From positions 310,001 to 374,000 of the forward strand of contig NZ_JAHSTT010000006.1 in NCBI RefSeq assembly GCF_019145205.1: DNA of 64,000 nt, given 5' to 3'. The notes under the pieces are model-generated. The model was not told where the DNA came from. It saw only the letters and a list, made by a program, of their open reading frames with translations, and searched no databases. Position numbers and translations under genes: made by a program. The DNA comes from Pseudomonas khavaziana. GTDB lineage: Bacteria > Pseudomonadota > Gammaproteobacteria > Pseudomonadales > Pseudomonadaceae. Shown here one piece after another: positions 35,744-44,771 of the stretch. Position 1 is the stretch's first letter; each line of letters starts with the position of its first letter.

Positions 35744-37324
35744 ATGACCCAGTTCTTCGGCCACAACTACATCGGCGGCCAGCGCAGCGCCAACGGCAAC
35801 GTCAAGCTGCAAAGCGTCGATGCCACCAGCGGTGAAGCCTTGCCGCAGGATTTCTACCAGGCCACACCGCAAGAGGTCGATGCCGCCGCCAAGGCCGCCG
35901 CCGCTGCGTATCCGGCGTTCCGTGCGCTGAGTGCCGCGCGCCGTGCGCAGTTCCTGGACGCGATAGCCGACGAGCTGGATGCCCTGAGCGATAACTTCAT
36001 CGATTTGGTCTGCCGCGAAACCGCGCTGCCTGCCGCCCGCATCAAAGGCGAGCGCGGGCGCACCAGCGGCCAGATGCGCCTGTTCGCCACGGTGCTGCGC
36101 CGTGGCGATTTCTACGGGGCGCGTATCGATAAAGCCTTGCCGGATCGCCAGCCGCTGCCACGCCCGGACCTACGCCAATACCGTATCGGCCTGGGCCCGG
36201 TGGCGGTGTTCGGTGCCAGCAACTTCCCCCTGGCCTTTTCCACGGCCGGTGGCGATACCGCCGCTGCATTGGCCGCAGGCTGCCCCGTGGTGTTCAAGGC
36301 CCACAGCGGGCACATGGCGACGGCCGAGCAGGTGGCCGATGCGATCATCCGCGCGGCCGAGGCTACCGAGATGCCCGCGGGGGTATTTAACATGATCTTC
36401 GGCGGCGGCGTCGGCGAAGCCCTGGTCAAGCATCCGGCGATCCAGGCCGTGGGGTTCACCGGCTCGCTCAAGGGCGGTCGCGCCCTGTGCGACATGGCCG
36501 CGGCACGCCCGCAACCGATCCCGGTGTTCGCCGAGATGTCGAGCATCAACCCGGTGATCGTACTGCCCCAGGCCTTGCACGCCCGCGCCGAAAGCGTGGC
36601 CCGCGACCTGACCGCCTCCGTGGTGCAGGGCTGCGGCCAGTTCTGCACCAACCCCGGCCTGGTCATCGGTATCGCGTCGCCACAATTCACGGCGTTCACT
36701 CAACAGGTCGCGCAATTGATCGGCGCGCAACCGGCGCAGACCATGCTCAACGCCGGCACTTTGGGCAGCTATGGCAAGGGCCTGGAAAAACTGTTGGCTC
36801 ACCCAGGCATCCAGCACCTGGCGGGTAACGCGCAATCGGGCAACCAGGCTCAACCGCAGCTGTTCAAGGCGGATGTACGCCTGTTGATCGACGGCGACGA
36901 AGTGCTACAGGAAGAAGTGTTCGGCCCCACCACGGTGTTCGTCGAAGTTGCCGACCAGGCTCAGCTCAGCACCGCCTTGCAGGGGTTGCACGGGCAATTG
37001 ACCGCCACCATCATCGGCGAACCGGCTGACCTGCAACAGTTCGCCGAACTCACGCCGCTGCTGGAGCAGAAAGTCGGGCGCATCCTGCTCAACGGTTATC
37101 CCACTGGCGTCGAAGTCTGCGATTCGATGGTGCACGGCGGGCCGTATCCGGCAACGTCCGACGCCCGCGGCACGTCGGTCGGCACCCTGGCCATCGACCG
37201 CTTCCTGCGCCCGGTGTGCTTCCAGAACTACCCTGATAGCCTGCTGCCCGAGGCGTTGAAAAACGCCAACCCGTTGCGTATCCAGCGGCTGGTGGATGGC
37301 ACGCCATCCCGCGATTCGCTGTAA
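35744..37324 (+). CDS. 2-Ketoglutarate semialdehyde dehydrogenase (ALDH family)
   Basis: A 526-residue NAD(P)-dependent aldehyde dehydrogenase that would oxidise 2-ketoglutarate semialdehyde to 2-oxoglutarate, the end of the oxidative pentose pathway. The NAD fold has VFGASNFPLAFSTAGGDT and GFTGSLKGG. The catalytic Glu lies in FAEMSSINP (about 263) and the nucleophile Cys in GCGQFCTNPG (about 301). The C-terminal HGGPYPATSDARGTSVG is typical of the KGSADH group. TAAGGAG precedes the ATG. Neighbours on both sides are pathway genes. Confidence 0.93.
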   Translation: MTQFFGHNYIGGQRSANGNVKLQSVDATSGEALPQDFYQATPQEVDAAAKAAAAAYPAFRALSAARRAQFLDAIADELDALSDNFIDLVCRETALPAARIKGERGRTSGQMRLFATVLRRGDFYGARIDKALPDRQPLPRPDLRQYRIGLGPVAVFGASNFPLAFSTAGGDTAAALAAGCPVVFKAHSGHMATAEQVADAIIRAAEATEMPAGVFNMIFGGGVGEALVKHPAIQAVGFTGSLKGGRALCDMAAARPQPIPVFAEMSSINPVIVLPQALHARAESVARDLTASVVQGCGQFCTNPGLVIGIASPQFTAFTQQVAQLIGAQPAQTMLNAGTLGSYGKGLEKLLAHPGIQHLAGNAQSGNQAQPQLFKADVRLLIDGDEVLQEEVFGPTTVFVEVADQAQLSTALQGLHGQLTATIIGEPADLQQFAELTPLLEQKVGRILLNGYPTGVEVCDSMVHGGPYPATSDARGTSVGTLAIDRFLRPVCFQNYPDSLLPEALKNANPLRIQRLVDGTPSRDSL

Positions 37325-37340
37325 GTCACCAGGAGGCTTC

Positions 37341-38204
37341 ATGACAGTGAATGCAGTGACCCCACACCGTGCCCGGTTGGGCGAGGGGCCGTTCTGGGAT
37401 GTTCGATCCCAGGCGCTTTATTGGGTGGATATCGCCGCCAAACAGGCCCTGCGCCTGATGGGCGGTGAGTTGCAGGTCTGGCAATTGCCCGAGCATGTCT
37501 CGGCATTCATCCCCTGTGAAAGCGGCGATGCGCTGGTGACCTTGAGCAGCGGCGTGTATCGCCTGGACCTGACCACCGAAGCGCTGACCCTGCTGTGCGT
37601 CGCCGACCCGCAACCCGGCAACCGCGGCAATGAAGCGCGCTGCGATGCCCAGGGCCGGCTGTGGCTGGGCACCATGCAGAACAATATCGGTGAGCAAGGC
37701 GAGGACCTGCCTATCACCCGGCGTTCCGGAGGATTGTTCCGCATCGATGCCGATGCCACGGTCACGCCGCTGCTCAGCGGCCTGGGTATTCCCAACACAC
37801 TGCTCTGGAGTGAAGACGGTGGTCACGTGCATTTCGGCGACAGCATGGACGGCACGCTGTACCACCATGCAATTCAGCCTGACGGCCAACTCGATCCCGC
37901 GCGGGTGTGGTTCGGGCCACACGAGCGGGGCGGCCCGGACGGTTCGGCCATGGACGCCGAAGGCTACATCTGGAATGCCCGTTGGGACGGCAGTTGCCTG
38001 CTGCGCCTGACCTCCCTTGGCAAGGTGGACCGAATCATCGAACTGCCCGTCAGCCGTCCCACCAGTTGCGTGTTCGGTGGGCCCGACCTGACCACGTTGT
38101 ATATCACCAGCGCCGCCAGCCCCTTGGGTCACCCCCTTGATGGTGCGGTATTGGCCATTGAGGTCGACGTGCCAGGTAAGCCCTGTCACCGCTTCGCCGG
38201 ATAA
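37341..38204 (+). CDS. SMP-30/gluconolactonase-family pentonolactonase
   Basis: A 287-residue six-bladed propeller hydrolase expected to open L-arabino-1,4-lactone (or xylonolactone). Visible family marks are RLGEGPFWDVRSQALYWVDI, GNEARCDAQGRLWLGTM, the metal-binding N in GIPNTLLWSEDG, and GPDGSAMDAEGYIWNARW with the catalytic-site Asp. AGGAGG precedes the ATG at 37341. It is the last gene of the operon from 33402; a REPIN follows. Confidence 0.92.
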   Translation: MTVNAVTPHRARLGEGPFWDVRSQALYWVDIAAKQALRLMGGELQVWQLPEHVSAFIPCESGDALVTLSSGVYRLDLTTEALTLLCVADPQPGNRGNEARCDAQGRLWLGTMQNNIGEQGEDLPITRRSGGLFRIDADATVTPLLSGLGIPNTLLWSEDGGHVHFGDSMDGTLYHHAIQPDGQLDPARVWFGPHERGGPDGSAMDAEGYIWNARWDGSCLLRLTSLGKVDRIIELPVSRPTSCVFGGPDLTTLYITSAASPLGHPLDGAVLAIEVDVPGKPCHRFAG

Positions 38205-38206
38205 CC

Positions 38207-38306
38207 TGTAGGAGCGGGCTTGCCCGCGAAAAACGTCAACGATAACGCGGTCATGCTGGATGAACGCGTCGCCCTCGGGCTTTTCGCGAGCAAGCTCGCT
38301 CCTACA
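38207..38306. repeat. REPIN, TGTAGGAGC type
   Basis: Inverted REPs TGTAGGAGCGGGCTTGC and GCAAGCTCGCTCCTACA flank a spacer with GTCAACGATAACGCG. Same family as 47979-48076 and 59324-59423. It lies between the lactonase and araF genes and could attenuate readthrough. Confidence 0.85.
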
Positions 38307-38349
38307 AAGTTCTACGTATGCCCCAAAACAACAACAAGGAGTCACCCGT

Positions 38350-39354
38350 ATGAATCGTCGTCGTGGTTTGCGTTCCCTATGCTGCGCCGCTGTGGCGGTC
38401 TCGGCCATGAGCTTGAGCGGCCTGTTGCTTGCCGCTGAAGAAGTAAAGATCGGTTTTTTGGTCAAGCAGGCCGAGGAGCCCTGGTTCCAGACCGAATGGG
38501 CCTTCGCCGAAAAAGCCGGCAAGGAACACGGTTTCACCGTGATCAAGATCGCCGTGCCCGACGGCGAGAAAACCCTCTCGGCCATCGATAGTCTGGCCGC
38601 CAACGGCGCCAAGGGTTTTGTGATCTGCCCGCCGGACGTGTCCCTGGGCCCGGCCATCGTCGCCAAGGCCAAGGTCAATGACCTGAAAGTGATGGCCGTG
38701 GATGACCGCTTTGTCGACGCCAAGGGCAACTTCATGGAGGACGTGCCGTACCTGGGCATGGCCGCCTTTGAAGTGGGTCAGAAGCAGGGCGCCGCCATGG
38801 CCGCCGAGGCGAAGAAACGCGGTTGGGACTGGAAGGACACCTATGCGGTGATCAACACCTTCAACGAGCTCGACACCGGTAAAAAGCGCACCGACGGCTC
38901 GATCAAATCCCTGGAAGAAGCCGGCATTCCCAAGGATCACATCCTCACCGCCGCGCTTAAAACCCTCGACGTTCCCGGCAGCATGGACGCCACCAACTCG
39001 GCCCTGGTCAAGCTGCCCAGTGGCGCGAAAAACCTGATCATCGGCGGCATGAACGACAACACCGTGCTCGGCGGCGTGCGCGCCACTGAAAGCGCCGGCT
39101 TCAAGGCGGCCAACGTGATTGGCATCGGCATCAATGGCACCGATGCCATCGGCGAATTGAAGAAAGCCGACAGCGGTTTCTTCGGCTCCATGCTGCCGAG
39201 CCCGCATATCGAGGGCTACAACACCGCGCTGGCGATGTACGAATGGGTCACCAAAGGCAAGGAACCTGCTAAGTACACCGCCATGGACGAAGTCACCCTG
39301 ATCACCCGCGAAAACTTCCAGGAAGAACTGACCAAGATCGGGCTGTGGAAATGA
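38350..39354 (+). CDS. araF: L-arabinose ABC transporter substrate-binding protein
   Basis: A 334-residue periplasmic sugar-binding protein. The signal peptide ends near LLLAAEE (about 29). The mature part follows E. coli AraF closely: KIGFLVKQAEEPWFQTEW, VIKIAVPDGEKTL, AANGAKGFVICPPD, VDDRF, GGMNDNTVLGGVRATES and GIGINGTDA. This similarity is the best evidence that the locus handles L-arabinose. The stop overlaps araG by 4 nt (ATGA). Confidence 0.94.
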   Translation: MNRRRGLRSLCCAAVAVSAMSLSGLLLAAEEVKIGFLVKQAEEPWFQTEWAFAEKAGKEHGFTVIKIAVPDGEKTLSAIDSLAANGAKGFVICPPDVSLGPAIVAKAKVNDLKVMAVDDRFVDAKGNFMEDVPYLGMAAFEVGQKQGAAMAAEAKKRGWDWKDTYAVINTFNELDTGKKRTDGSIKSLEEAGIPKDHILTAALKTLDVPGSMDATNSALVKLPSGAKNLIIGGMNDNTVLGGVRATESAGFKAANVIGIGINGTDAIGELKKADSGFFGSMLPSPHIEGYNTALAMYEWVTKGKEPAKYTAMDEVTLITRENFQEELTKIGLWK

Positions 39355-40853
39355 CCGCTGCGGCCCTGCGTTTCGACGCGATCGGCAAAACCTTTCCCGG
39401 GGTCAAGGCGCTGGATGGCATCAGCTTCACCGCCCACCCGGGGCAGGTGCATGCCTTGATGGGCGAGAACGGTGCGGGCAAGTCGACGCTGCTGAAGATC
39501 CTCGGCGGCGCCTACATCCCCAGCAGCGGCAGCGTGCAGATCGGCGCGCAGGTCATGGCGTTCAAAAATGCCGCCGACAGCATCGCCAGCGGCGTCGCGG
39601 TGATCCACCAGGAACTGCACCTGGTGCCGGAAATGAGCGTCGCCGAGAACCTGTTCCTCGGGCACCTGCCGACGCGCCTGGGCGTGGTCAATCGCGGCTT
39701 GCTGCGCCAGCAGGCGCTGGCGTGCCTCAAGGGCCTGGCCGATGAGATCGACCCCGACGAGAAGCTCGGGCGCCTGTCCCTGGGCCAGCGCCAACTGGTG
39801 GAAATCGCCAAGGCGCTGTCCCGTGGTGCCAACGTGATCGCCTTCGATGAGCCCACCAGCAGCTTGTCGGCGCGGGAAATCGACCGGCTGATGGCGATCA
39901 TCGCGCGCCTGCGGGATGAGGGCAAAGTGGTGCTTTACGTGTCGCACCGCATGGAAGAGGTGTTCCGTATCTGCGACGCGGTGACGGTGTTCAAGGACGG
40001 TCGCTATGTGCGCACCTTCGAAGACATGAGCAGCCTGACCCACGATCAGTTGGTGACCTGCATGGTCGGCCGCGATATCCAGGACATCTACGACTACCGC
40101 GCGCGGGAGCAGGGCGAGGTGGCGCTCAAGGTCGACGGCCTGCTCGGCCCGGGGCTGCGTGAGCCGATCAGTTTCCAGGTGCGCAAGGGCGAAATCCTGG
40201 GCCTGTTCGGGCTGGTGGGCGCGGGGCGCACCGAGCTGTTTCGTTTGCTCAGTGGCCTGGAGCGCGCCAGCGCCGGCAGCCTGGCGCTGTGCGGGCAAGC
40301 GCTGCAGTTGCGCTCACCCCGCGACGCCATCGCCGCCGGCGTGTTGCTGTGCCCGGAGGACCGCAAGAAAGAAGGCATCATCCCACTGGCCAGCGTTGCC
40401 GAAAACATCAACATCAGTGCCCGCGCGGCGCATTCCACCTTTGGCTGGCTGCTGCGCGACGGCTGGGAAAAAGGCAACGCCGACCGGCAGATCCAGGCGA
40501 TGCGGGTCAAAACCCCGAACGCCGCCCAGAAGATCATGTACCTGTCCGGCGGCAACCAACAGAAGGCCATTCTTGGTCGCTGGCTGTCGATGCCGATGAA
40601 GGTGCTGCTGCTGGACGAACCCACCCGTGGCATCGATATCGGCGCCAAGTCAGAGATCTACCAGATCATCCATAACCTGGCGGCCAGCGGCATTGCGGTG
40701 ATCGTGGTGTCCAGCGACCTGATGGAAGTGATGGGCATTTCCGACCGCATTCTGGTGCTGTGCGAAGGTGCCCTGCGTGGCGAACAACGGCGTGAACACG
40801 CCACCGAATCCAACCTGCTGCAACTGGCTTTGCCACGCGGCGCGGCGAACTGA
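39351..40853 (+). CDS. araG: L-arabinose ABC transporter ATP-binding protein
   Basis: A 500-residue double nucleotide-binding-domain ATPase of the monosaccharide class. The first NBD has GENGAGKST (about 37-45), LSLGQRQLVEIAKAL and VIAFDEPTSSL. The second NBD has the degenerate Walker A GLVGAGRTEL, the signature LSGGNQQKAILGRWL and VLLLDEPTRGID. It overlaps araF and is 9 nt upstream of araH. Confidence 0.95.
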   Translation: MTAAALRFDAIGKTFPGVKALDGISFTAHPGQVHALMGENGAGKSTLLKILGGAYIPSSGSVQIGAQVMAFKNAADSIASGVAVIHQELHLVPEMSVAENLFLGHLPTRLGVVNRGLLRQQALACLKGLADEIDPDEKLGRLSLGQRQLVEIAKALSRGANVIAFDEPTSSLSAREIDRLMAIIARLRDEGKVVLYVSHRMEEVFRICDAVTVFKDGRYVRTFEDMSSLTHDQLVTCMVGRDIQDIYDYRAREQGEVALKVDGLLGPGLREPISFQVRKGEILGLFGLVGAGRTELFRLLSGLERASAGSLALCGQALQLRSPRDAIAAGVLLCPEDRKKEGIIPLASVAENINISARAAHSTFGWLLRDGWEKGNADRQIQAMRVKTPNAAQKIMYLSGGNQQKAILGRWLSMPMKVLLLDEPTRGIDIGAKSEIYQIIHNLAASGIAVIVVSSDLMEVMGISDRILVLCEGALRGEQRREHATESNLLQLALPRGAAN

Positions 40854-40862
40854 GAGAAGACG

Positions 40863-41831
40863 ATGACAACCCAACCCAACGCGTTGCCCTCGGCACGCAA
40901 ACCCCTCGATATGCGCGCATTGCTCGACAACTGGGCGATGCTGTTGGCGGCAGTGGGCATCTTTGTGCTGTGCGCCTTGCTGATTGATAACTTCCTGTCG
41001 CCGCTGAACATGCGCGGCCTGGGCCTGGCGATTTCCACCGTCGGTATTGCCGCGTGCACCATGCTGTTCTGCCTGGCCTCGGGGCACTTCGACTTGTCGG
41101 TGGGCTCGGTGATCGCCTGTGCCGGTGTGGTCGCGGCGATTGTGATGCGCGATACCGACAGCGTGATGCTGGGCATTGGCGCGGCGTTGCTGATGGGCCT
41201 GATGGTGGGGCTGATCAATGGCATCGTGATCGCCAAGCTACGGGTCAATGCCTTGATCACCACCTTGGCGACCATGCAGATCGTGCGCGGCCTGGCGTAC
41301 ATTTTTGCCGACGGCAAGGCAGTAGGGGTGTCCGAGGAGCAGTTTTTCGTCTTCGGCAACGGCCAACTGTTCGGCGTGCCGGTGCCGATCCTGATCACCA
41401 TCGTCTGCTTCCTGTTCTTCGGCTGGCTGCTCAACTACACCACCTACGGGCGCAACACCATGGCCATCGGCGGCAACCCGGAAGCGGCGCTGTTGGCCGG
41501 GGTCAACGTGGACCGCACCAAGATCCTGATCTTCGCCGTCCATGGCCTGATCGGCGCGCTGGCCGGGGTGATCCTCGCCTCGCGCATGACCTCCGGCCAA
41601 CCGATGATCGGCCAGGGCTTCGAGCTGACGGTGATCTCTGCGTGCGTACTGGGCGGGGTATCGCTGAGCGGCGGCATCGGCATGATCCGCCATGTGATTG
41701 CGGGTGTGCTGATCCTGGCGATCATCGAGAACGCGATGAACCTTAAAAACATCGACACGTTTTACCAGTACGTAATTCGCGGCTCGATCCTGCTCCTGGC
41801 CGTCGTCATCGACCGCATGAAACAACGCTAA
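40863..41831 (+). CDS. araH: L-arabinose ABC transporter permease
   Basis: A 322-residue inner-membrane permease with about 9-10 spans. Family marks are CLASGHFDLSVGSVIACAG, LINGIVIAKLRVNALITTL, GGNPEAALLAGVNVDRTKI and a C-terminal Gly-rich span (CVLGGVSLSGGIG). It is the last gene of araFGH; a REP-variant hairpin separates it from the convergent mutarotase gene. Confidence 0.95.
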   Translation: MTTQPNALPSARKPLDMRALLDNWAMLLAAVGIFVLCALLIDNFLSPLNMRGLGLAISTVGIAACTMLFCLASGHFDLSVGSVIACAGVVAAIVMRDTDSVMLGIGAALLMGLMVGLINGIVIAKLRVNALITTLATMQIVRGLAYIFADGKAVGVSEEQFFVFGNGQLFGVPVPILITIVCFLFFGWLLNYTTYGRNTMAIGGNPEAALLAGVNVDRTKILIFAVHGLIGALAGVILASRMTSGQPMIGQGFELTVISACVLGGVSLSGGIGMIRHVIAGVLILAIIENAMNLKNIDTFYQYVIRGSILLLAVVIDRMKQR

Positions 41832-41853
41832 CCCGAGCCATACGAAGATCCAA

Positions 41854-41896
41854 TGTGGGAGGGGGCAAGTCGAATCGTCGCACCGCCCCTCCCACA
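41854..41896. repeat. Variant REP hairpin between convergent genes
   Basis: Arms TGTGGGAGGGG and CCCCTCCCACA enclose a spacer carrying GTCGAATCGTCGCACC, the inverse of the insert in the bounding REPs of copy B. The position suggests a bidirectional transcription stop. Confidence 0.75.
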
Positions 41897-41899
41897 GTT

Positions 41900-43048
41900 T
41901 TAATCGGCGGAGAACTTGAAGAGGGTGTGTTGGGTATAGGTCTGCCCAGGATTCAAACGAGTTGATGCAAAGCCTGGCTGATTAGGCGCATCCGGAAAAT
42001 GCTGGGTCTCCAGGGTAAACCCGCTCCAGTGCTGATAGGTCTTGCCCGCCTTGCCCTTCACCGAGCCATCGAGGAAGTTGCTGGTATAGAACTGCACACC
42101 CGGTTCGCTGGTGTAGAGCTGCAAGCGCCGGCCCGACTCAGGGTCATGCACGTCCGCGGCGAGCTGCTTGATGTCACCCTTGGTGTCCAGCGCCCAGTTG
42201 AAATCGAACCCACCCTGTTTCGGTTCGGCGAACTTGAGCTGCGGATGGTCCGCCTTGATGTGCTGGCCGATAGGCGTGGGCTTCAGGAAGTCCATTGGCG
42301 TGCCCTTGACTGGCGCCAGTTCACCGGTGGGGATCAGGGTAGCGTTCACGGGGGTGTAGTGGCTGGCATGCAGGGTGGCGACCTGCTTGAGAATGTCGCC
42401 GTTACCCGCGCCGGCGAGGTTGAAGTAGCTGTGGTTGGTCAGGTTGAGCACCGTCGGTTTGTCGGTGGTGGCCTTGTAGTCGATGTGCAGTTCGTTGTTG
42501 TCGTTGAGGCGGTAAGTGACTTCGGTCTTCAGGTTACCGGGGAAGCCCATTTCACCGTCCTTGGACAGGTAGGTGAGGGTGACGCCCACCGAGTCCTTGT
42601 CCTTGACCGGCTGGGCTTGCCATACCTGCTTGTCGAAGCCTTGGGCGCCGCCATGCAGGGAGTTGGGACCGTCGTTGAGCGGCACCTGGTAGCGTTTGCC
42701 ATCGAGTTCGAAGGCGCCGCCGGCCAGGCGGTTGCCGAAACGGCCGATGGTCGCGCCAAAAAATGCCGTGCCGGCCTGATAGCCCTGCACGTCATCGAAG
42801 CCCAGCACCACGTCGTCGACCTTGCCGTGTTTGTCCGGCACCTTCAACGACTGCAATACGCCGCCGTAGGTGATTACCGTGGCTTGCATGCCATGGCTGT
42901 TGCGCAATATGTACTGTTCGACGGCGGTGCCGTCATTGGTTTTGCCGAAGGGTTTGTGTTCGCTGGTCAGGCCGGCGGCCTGGGTGCCGCCGCTGGCGAC
43001 CAGCATGGACAGCGCCAGACCGGACAGCAGGTAACGAGGGTGCTTCAT
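41900..43048 (-). CDS. galM: Periplasmic aldose 1-epimerase (mutarotase)
   Basis: A 382-residue enzyme interconverting alpha and beta anomers of aldoses. It carries a signal peptide (YLLSGLALSMLVASGGTQAA), so it acts in the periplasm, unlike cytoplasmic GalM. Catalytic marks are GRFGNRLAGG, NDGPNSLHGGAQGFDK (substrate His), NLTNHSYFNLAG (catalytic His), and ETQHFPDAPNQ with the C-terminal acid region. It is divergent from the SDR sugar dehydrogenase with a GntR site between. It presumably supplies the anomer used by AraF or the dehydrogenase. Confidence 0.93.
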   Translation of the reverse strand: MKHPRYLLSGLALSMLVASGGTQAAGLTSEHKPFGKTNDGTAVEQYILRNSHGMQATVITYGGVLQSLKVPDKHGKVDDVVLGFDDVQGYQAGTAFFGATIGRFGNRLAGGAFELDGKRYQVPLNDGPNSLHGGAQGFDKQVWQAQPVKDKDSVGVTLTYLSKDGEMGFPGNLKTEVTYRLNDNNELHIDYKATTDKPTVLNLTNHSYFNLAGAGNGDILKQVATLHASHYTPVNATLIPTGELAPVKGTPMDFLKPTPIGQHIKADHPQLKFAEPKQGGFDFNWALDTKGDIKQLAADVHDPESGRRLQLYTSEPGVQFYTSNFLDGSVKGKAGKTYQHWSGFTLETQHFPDAPNQPGFASTRLNPGQTYTQHTLFKFSAD

Positions 43049-43080
43049 GGTCGAACTTCCTTTTGTTGTTTTGGATGGAA

Positions 43081-43091
43081 TAGTTCTACTA
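43081..43091. promoter_or_regulatory. FadR-type GntR operator (TAGTTCTACTA)
   Basis: It matches TNGTNNNACNA and differs by one base from the site at 33299. It lies 33 bp upstream of the mutarotase start and about 97 bp upstream of the SDR start, placing both in the regulon of the pentose GntR protein. Confidence 0.65.
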
Positions 43092-43187
43092 ATTTGAGAT
43101 ATTTTGTCGTAATGACCCCGGATTTATAGCCTTTAACGGCGTGTTTGCAAAATAAAATAAGACTAATTAAGCAGAGCGATCACTGAT

Positions 43188-43955
43188 ATGACTACCCAGC
43201 AAGCGATTTATCCCGACCTCAAGGACAAAACCGTGCTGATTTCCGGCGGTGCCTCGGGGATTGGCGAGTTCATGGTGCGCGCCTTTGCTGCCCAAGGCGC
43301 CAAGGTGGGTTTCGTGGACCGTGCGCAAAGCCAGGGCGAACGCTTGGCCGCGCTGTTGAATTCCCAAGGGCTTACCGTGGAGTTCGAGTGCTGCGACATC
43401 ACCGACGAAATTGGCTACCGCGCCGCCATCGGGCGCTTCGAGCAGTCGCTGGGGCCGATCACGGTGCTGGTGAACAATGCGGCCAATGACGTGCGCCACA
43501 GCCTGGAAGAAATCGACTCGCAAATGTTCGACCGGCTGATTGCGGTCAACCTCAAGCACGCTTTCTTCGCCGCCAAGGCGGTAGTACCGATGATGAAAGA
43601 GGCCGGTGGGGGCTCGATCATCAACCTGGGCTCGGTCGGCTGGATGATGGCCTCGGCCGGTTACCCGGTGTACGCCGCCAGCAAGGCCGCGGCCCACGGC
43701 ATGACCCGCGGCCTGGCGCGGGAACTGGGGCCCAGCCATATCCGCGTCAATACGCTGGTGCCGGGCTGGGTGATGACGGAAAAGCAACTGGCCATGTGGG
43801 TTGACGATGCGGCCAGGGAACTCATTGCCCGCAGCCAATGCATGCCCGGCAGTGTGATGCCGGAACATATCGCCAATATGGCGTTGTTTTTGGCCTCGGA
43901 CGCCTCGGCGATGTGTTCGGCGCAGAACTTCATCGTTGACGGCGGCTGGGTATAA
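43188..43955 (+). CDS. Short-chain dehydrogenase, probable L-arabinose 1-dehydrogenase
   Basis: A 255-residue classical SDR that would oxidise the pentose to its lactone, the first step of the pathway. The cofactor motif is GGASGIG (20-26), NNAA is at 97-100, and the catalytic residues are Ser149, Tyr162 and Lys166 (YAASK). Asp44 after the second strand favours NAD over NADP. There is no signal peptide. The enzyme otherwise missing from the locus is exactly this step, and a GntR operator precedes it. It resembles XylB-type xylose/arabinose dehydrogenases, so substrate range is uncertain. Confidence 0.88.
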   Translation: MTTQQAIYPDLKDKTVLISGGASGIGEFMVRAFAAQGAKVGFVDRAQSQGERLAALLNSQGLTVEFECCDITDEIGYRAAIGRFEQSLGPITVLVNNAANDVRHSLEEIDSQMFDRLIAVNLKHAFFAAKAVVPMMKEAGGGSIINLGSVGWMMASAGYPVYAASKAAAHGMTRGLARELGPSHIRVNTLVPGWVMTEKQLAMWVDDAARELIARSQCMPGSVMPEHIANMALFLASDASAMCSAQNFIVDGGWV

Positions 43956-43985
43956 AACGCGATTTTCAGAATGACGCACATCGAG

Positions 43986-44074
43986 TGTGGGAGCGGGCTT
44001 GCTCGCGAAGGCGGTGTGCCAGTGAACTTATTGGGTTCTGACACACCGCCTTCGCGAGCAAGCCCGCTCCCACA
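43986..44074. repeat. REPIN, TGTGGGAGC type, between convergent genes
   Basis: Near-perfect inverted arms of about 35 nt start with TGTGGGAGCGGGCTTGCTCG around a short spacer. The placement between convergent SDR and GST genes suggests it also stops transcription both ways. Confidence 0.85.
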
Positions 44075-44089
44075 TTTAAATTGTGGTGT

Positions 44090-44686
44090 TCACTCGATGG
44101 GGTAACGCCTGAACGCCGGGTGCTGCTCCAGGCGTTCAGCATGGCGCTTGAGGTTGGGGAATGCATCGGCCTTCACCACCGAGGTCACGGTGAACTGGCT
44201 GAACGACCAGGCGACCGCTGCGGTCAGGGAGGCCTGGGTCAGCGCTTCATTGCTCGCCAGTTGCTTGTCCAGTAACGCATAGGCCGCCAGCAATTGCCCG
44301 CTGACGCGCTCAAGCCACGGCGCATGCAGCTTTTCGGCTGGTCGCAGGTTGTGTTCATAGACGATCTGCACGCTTTTTTCACAGGCCGCCAGCGCCAGGC
44401 CGAGTAGTTGCAGGTCATGGGCGCGAGCGGCCGGTTGTTGGGGCAGCAGCTTCTTGTCAGCCGGCGCCAGCGCTTCCAGGTAATCGAGGATCAGGCTCGA
44501 ATCCATCAACACTGTCCCGTCATCCAGCACCAGGGTAGGCGCCTTGACCACGGGGTTGACCTGGGAAAACTCCGCGAAGGTGCTGAACACCGACAGCGGC
44601 CCATGCACAAACTCCATCCCATACAGGTCCAGGGAAATCGCCACGCGGCGTACGTAGGGCGAGTCCAGCATTCCGACCAGTTTCAT
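44090..44686 (-). CDS. Glutathione S-transferase family protein
   Basis: A 198-residue cytosolic protein. The N-terminal thioredoxin-like domain begins MKLVGMLDSPYVRRVAISLD, with the glutathione-binding cis-Pro and Ser in VKAPTLVLDDGTVLMDSSLI. A C-terminal all-helical domain follows (about 85-198). Residues fit the general GST pattern with Ser10 as the likely activating residue. Substrate unknown. The next gene on the same strand is an AraC regulator 85 nt upstream. Confidence 0.9.
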   Translation of the reverse strand: MKLVGMLDSPYVRRVAISLDLYGMEFVHGPLSVFSTFAEFSQVNPVVKAPTLVLDDGTVLMDSSLILDYLEALAPADKKLLPQQPAARAHDLQLLGLALAACEKSVQIVYEHNLRPAEKLHAPWLERVSGQLLAAYALLDKQLASNEALTQASLTAAVAWSFSQFTVTSVVKADAFPNLKRHAERLEQHPAFRRYPIE

Positions 44687-44771
44687 GCAGCCTCCATTGC
44701 TTTCGCGGTGTGAATGGCTGACGAGATTAAGGCTTCATGATCAGGGTGCGCAATACTTGAAGGGGCGGTTG

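Noticed and set aside
38207..38306. Possible CRISPR-like repeat units at this and other palindrome clusters
   Set aside because: They are single inverted REP pairs dispersed between genes, not regularly spaced direct repeats with unique spacers, and no cas genes are present.
37326..38759. 477-codon minus-strand frame across the lactonase, REPIN and araF start
   Set aside because: It crosses three unrelated plus-strand features and has no domain content.
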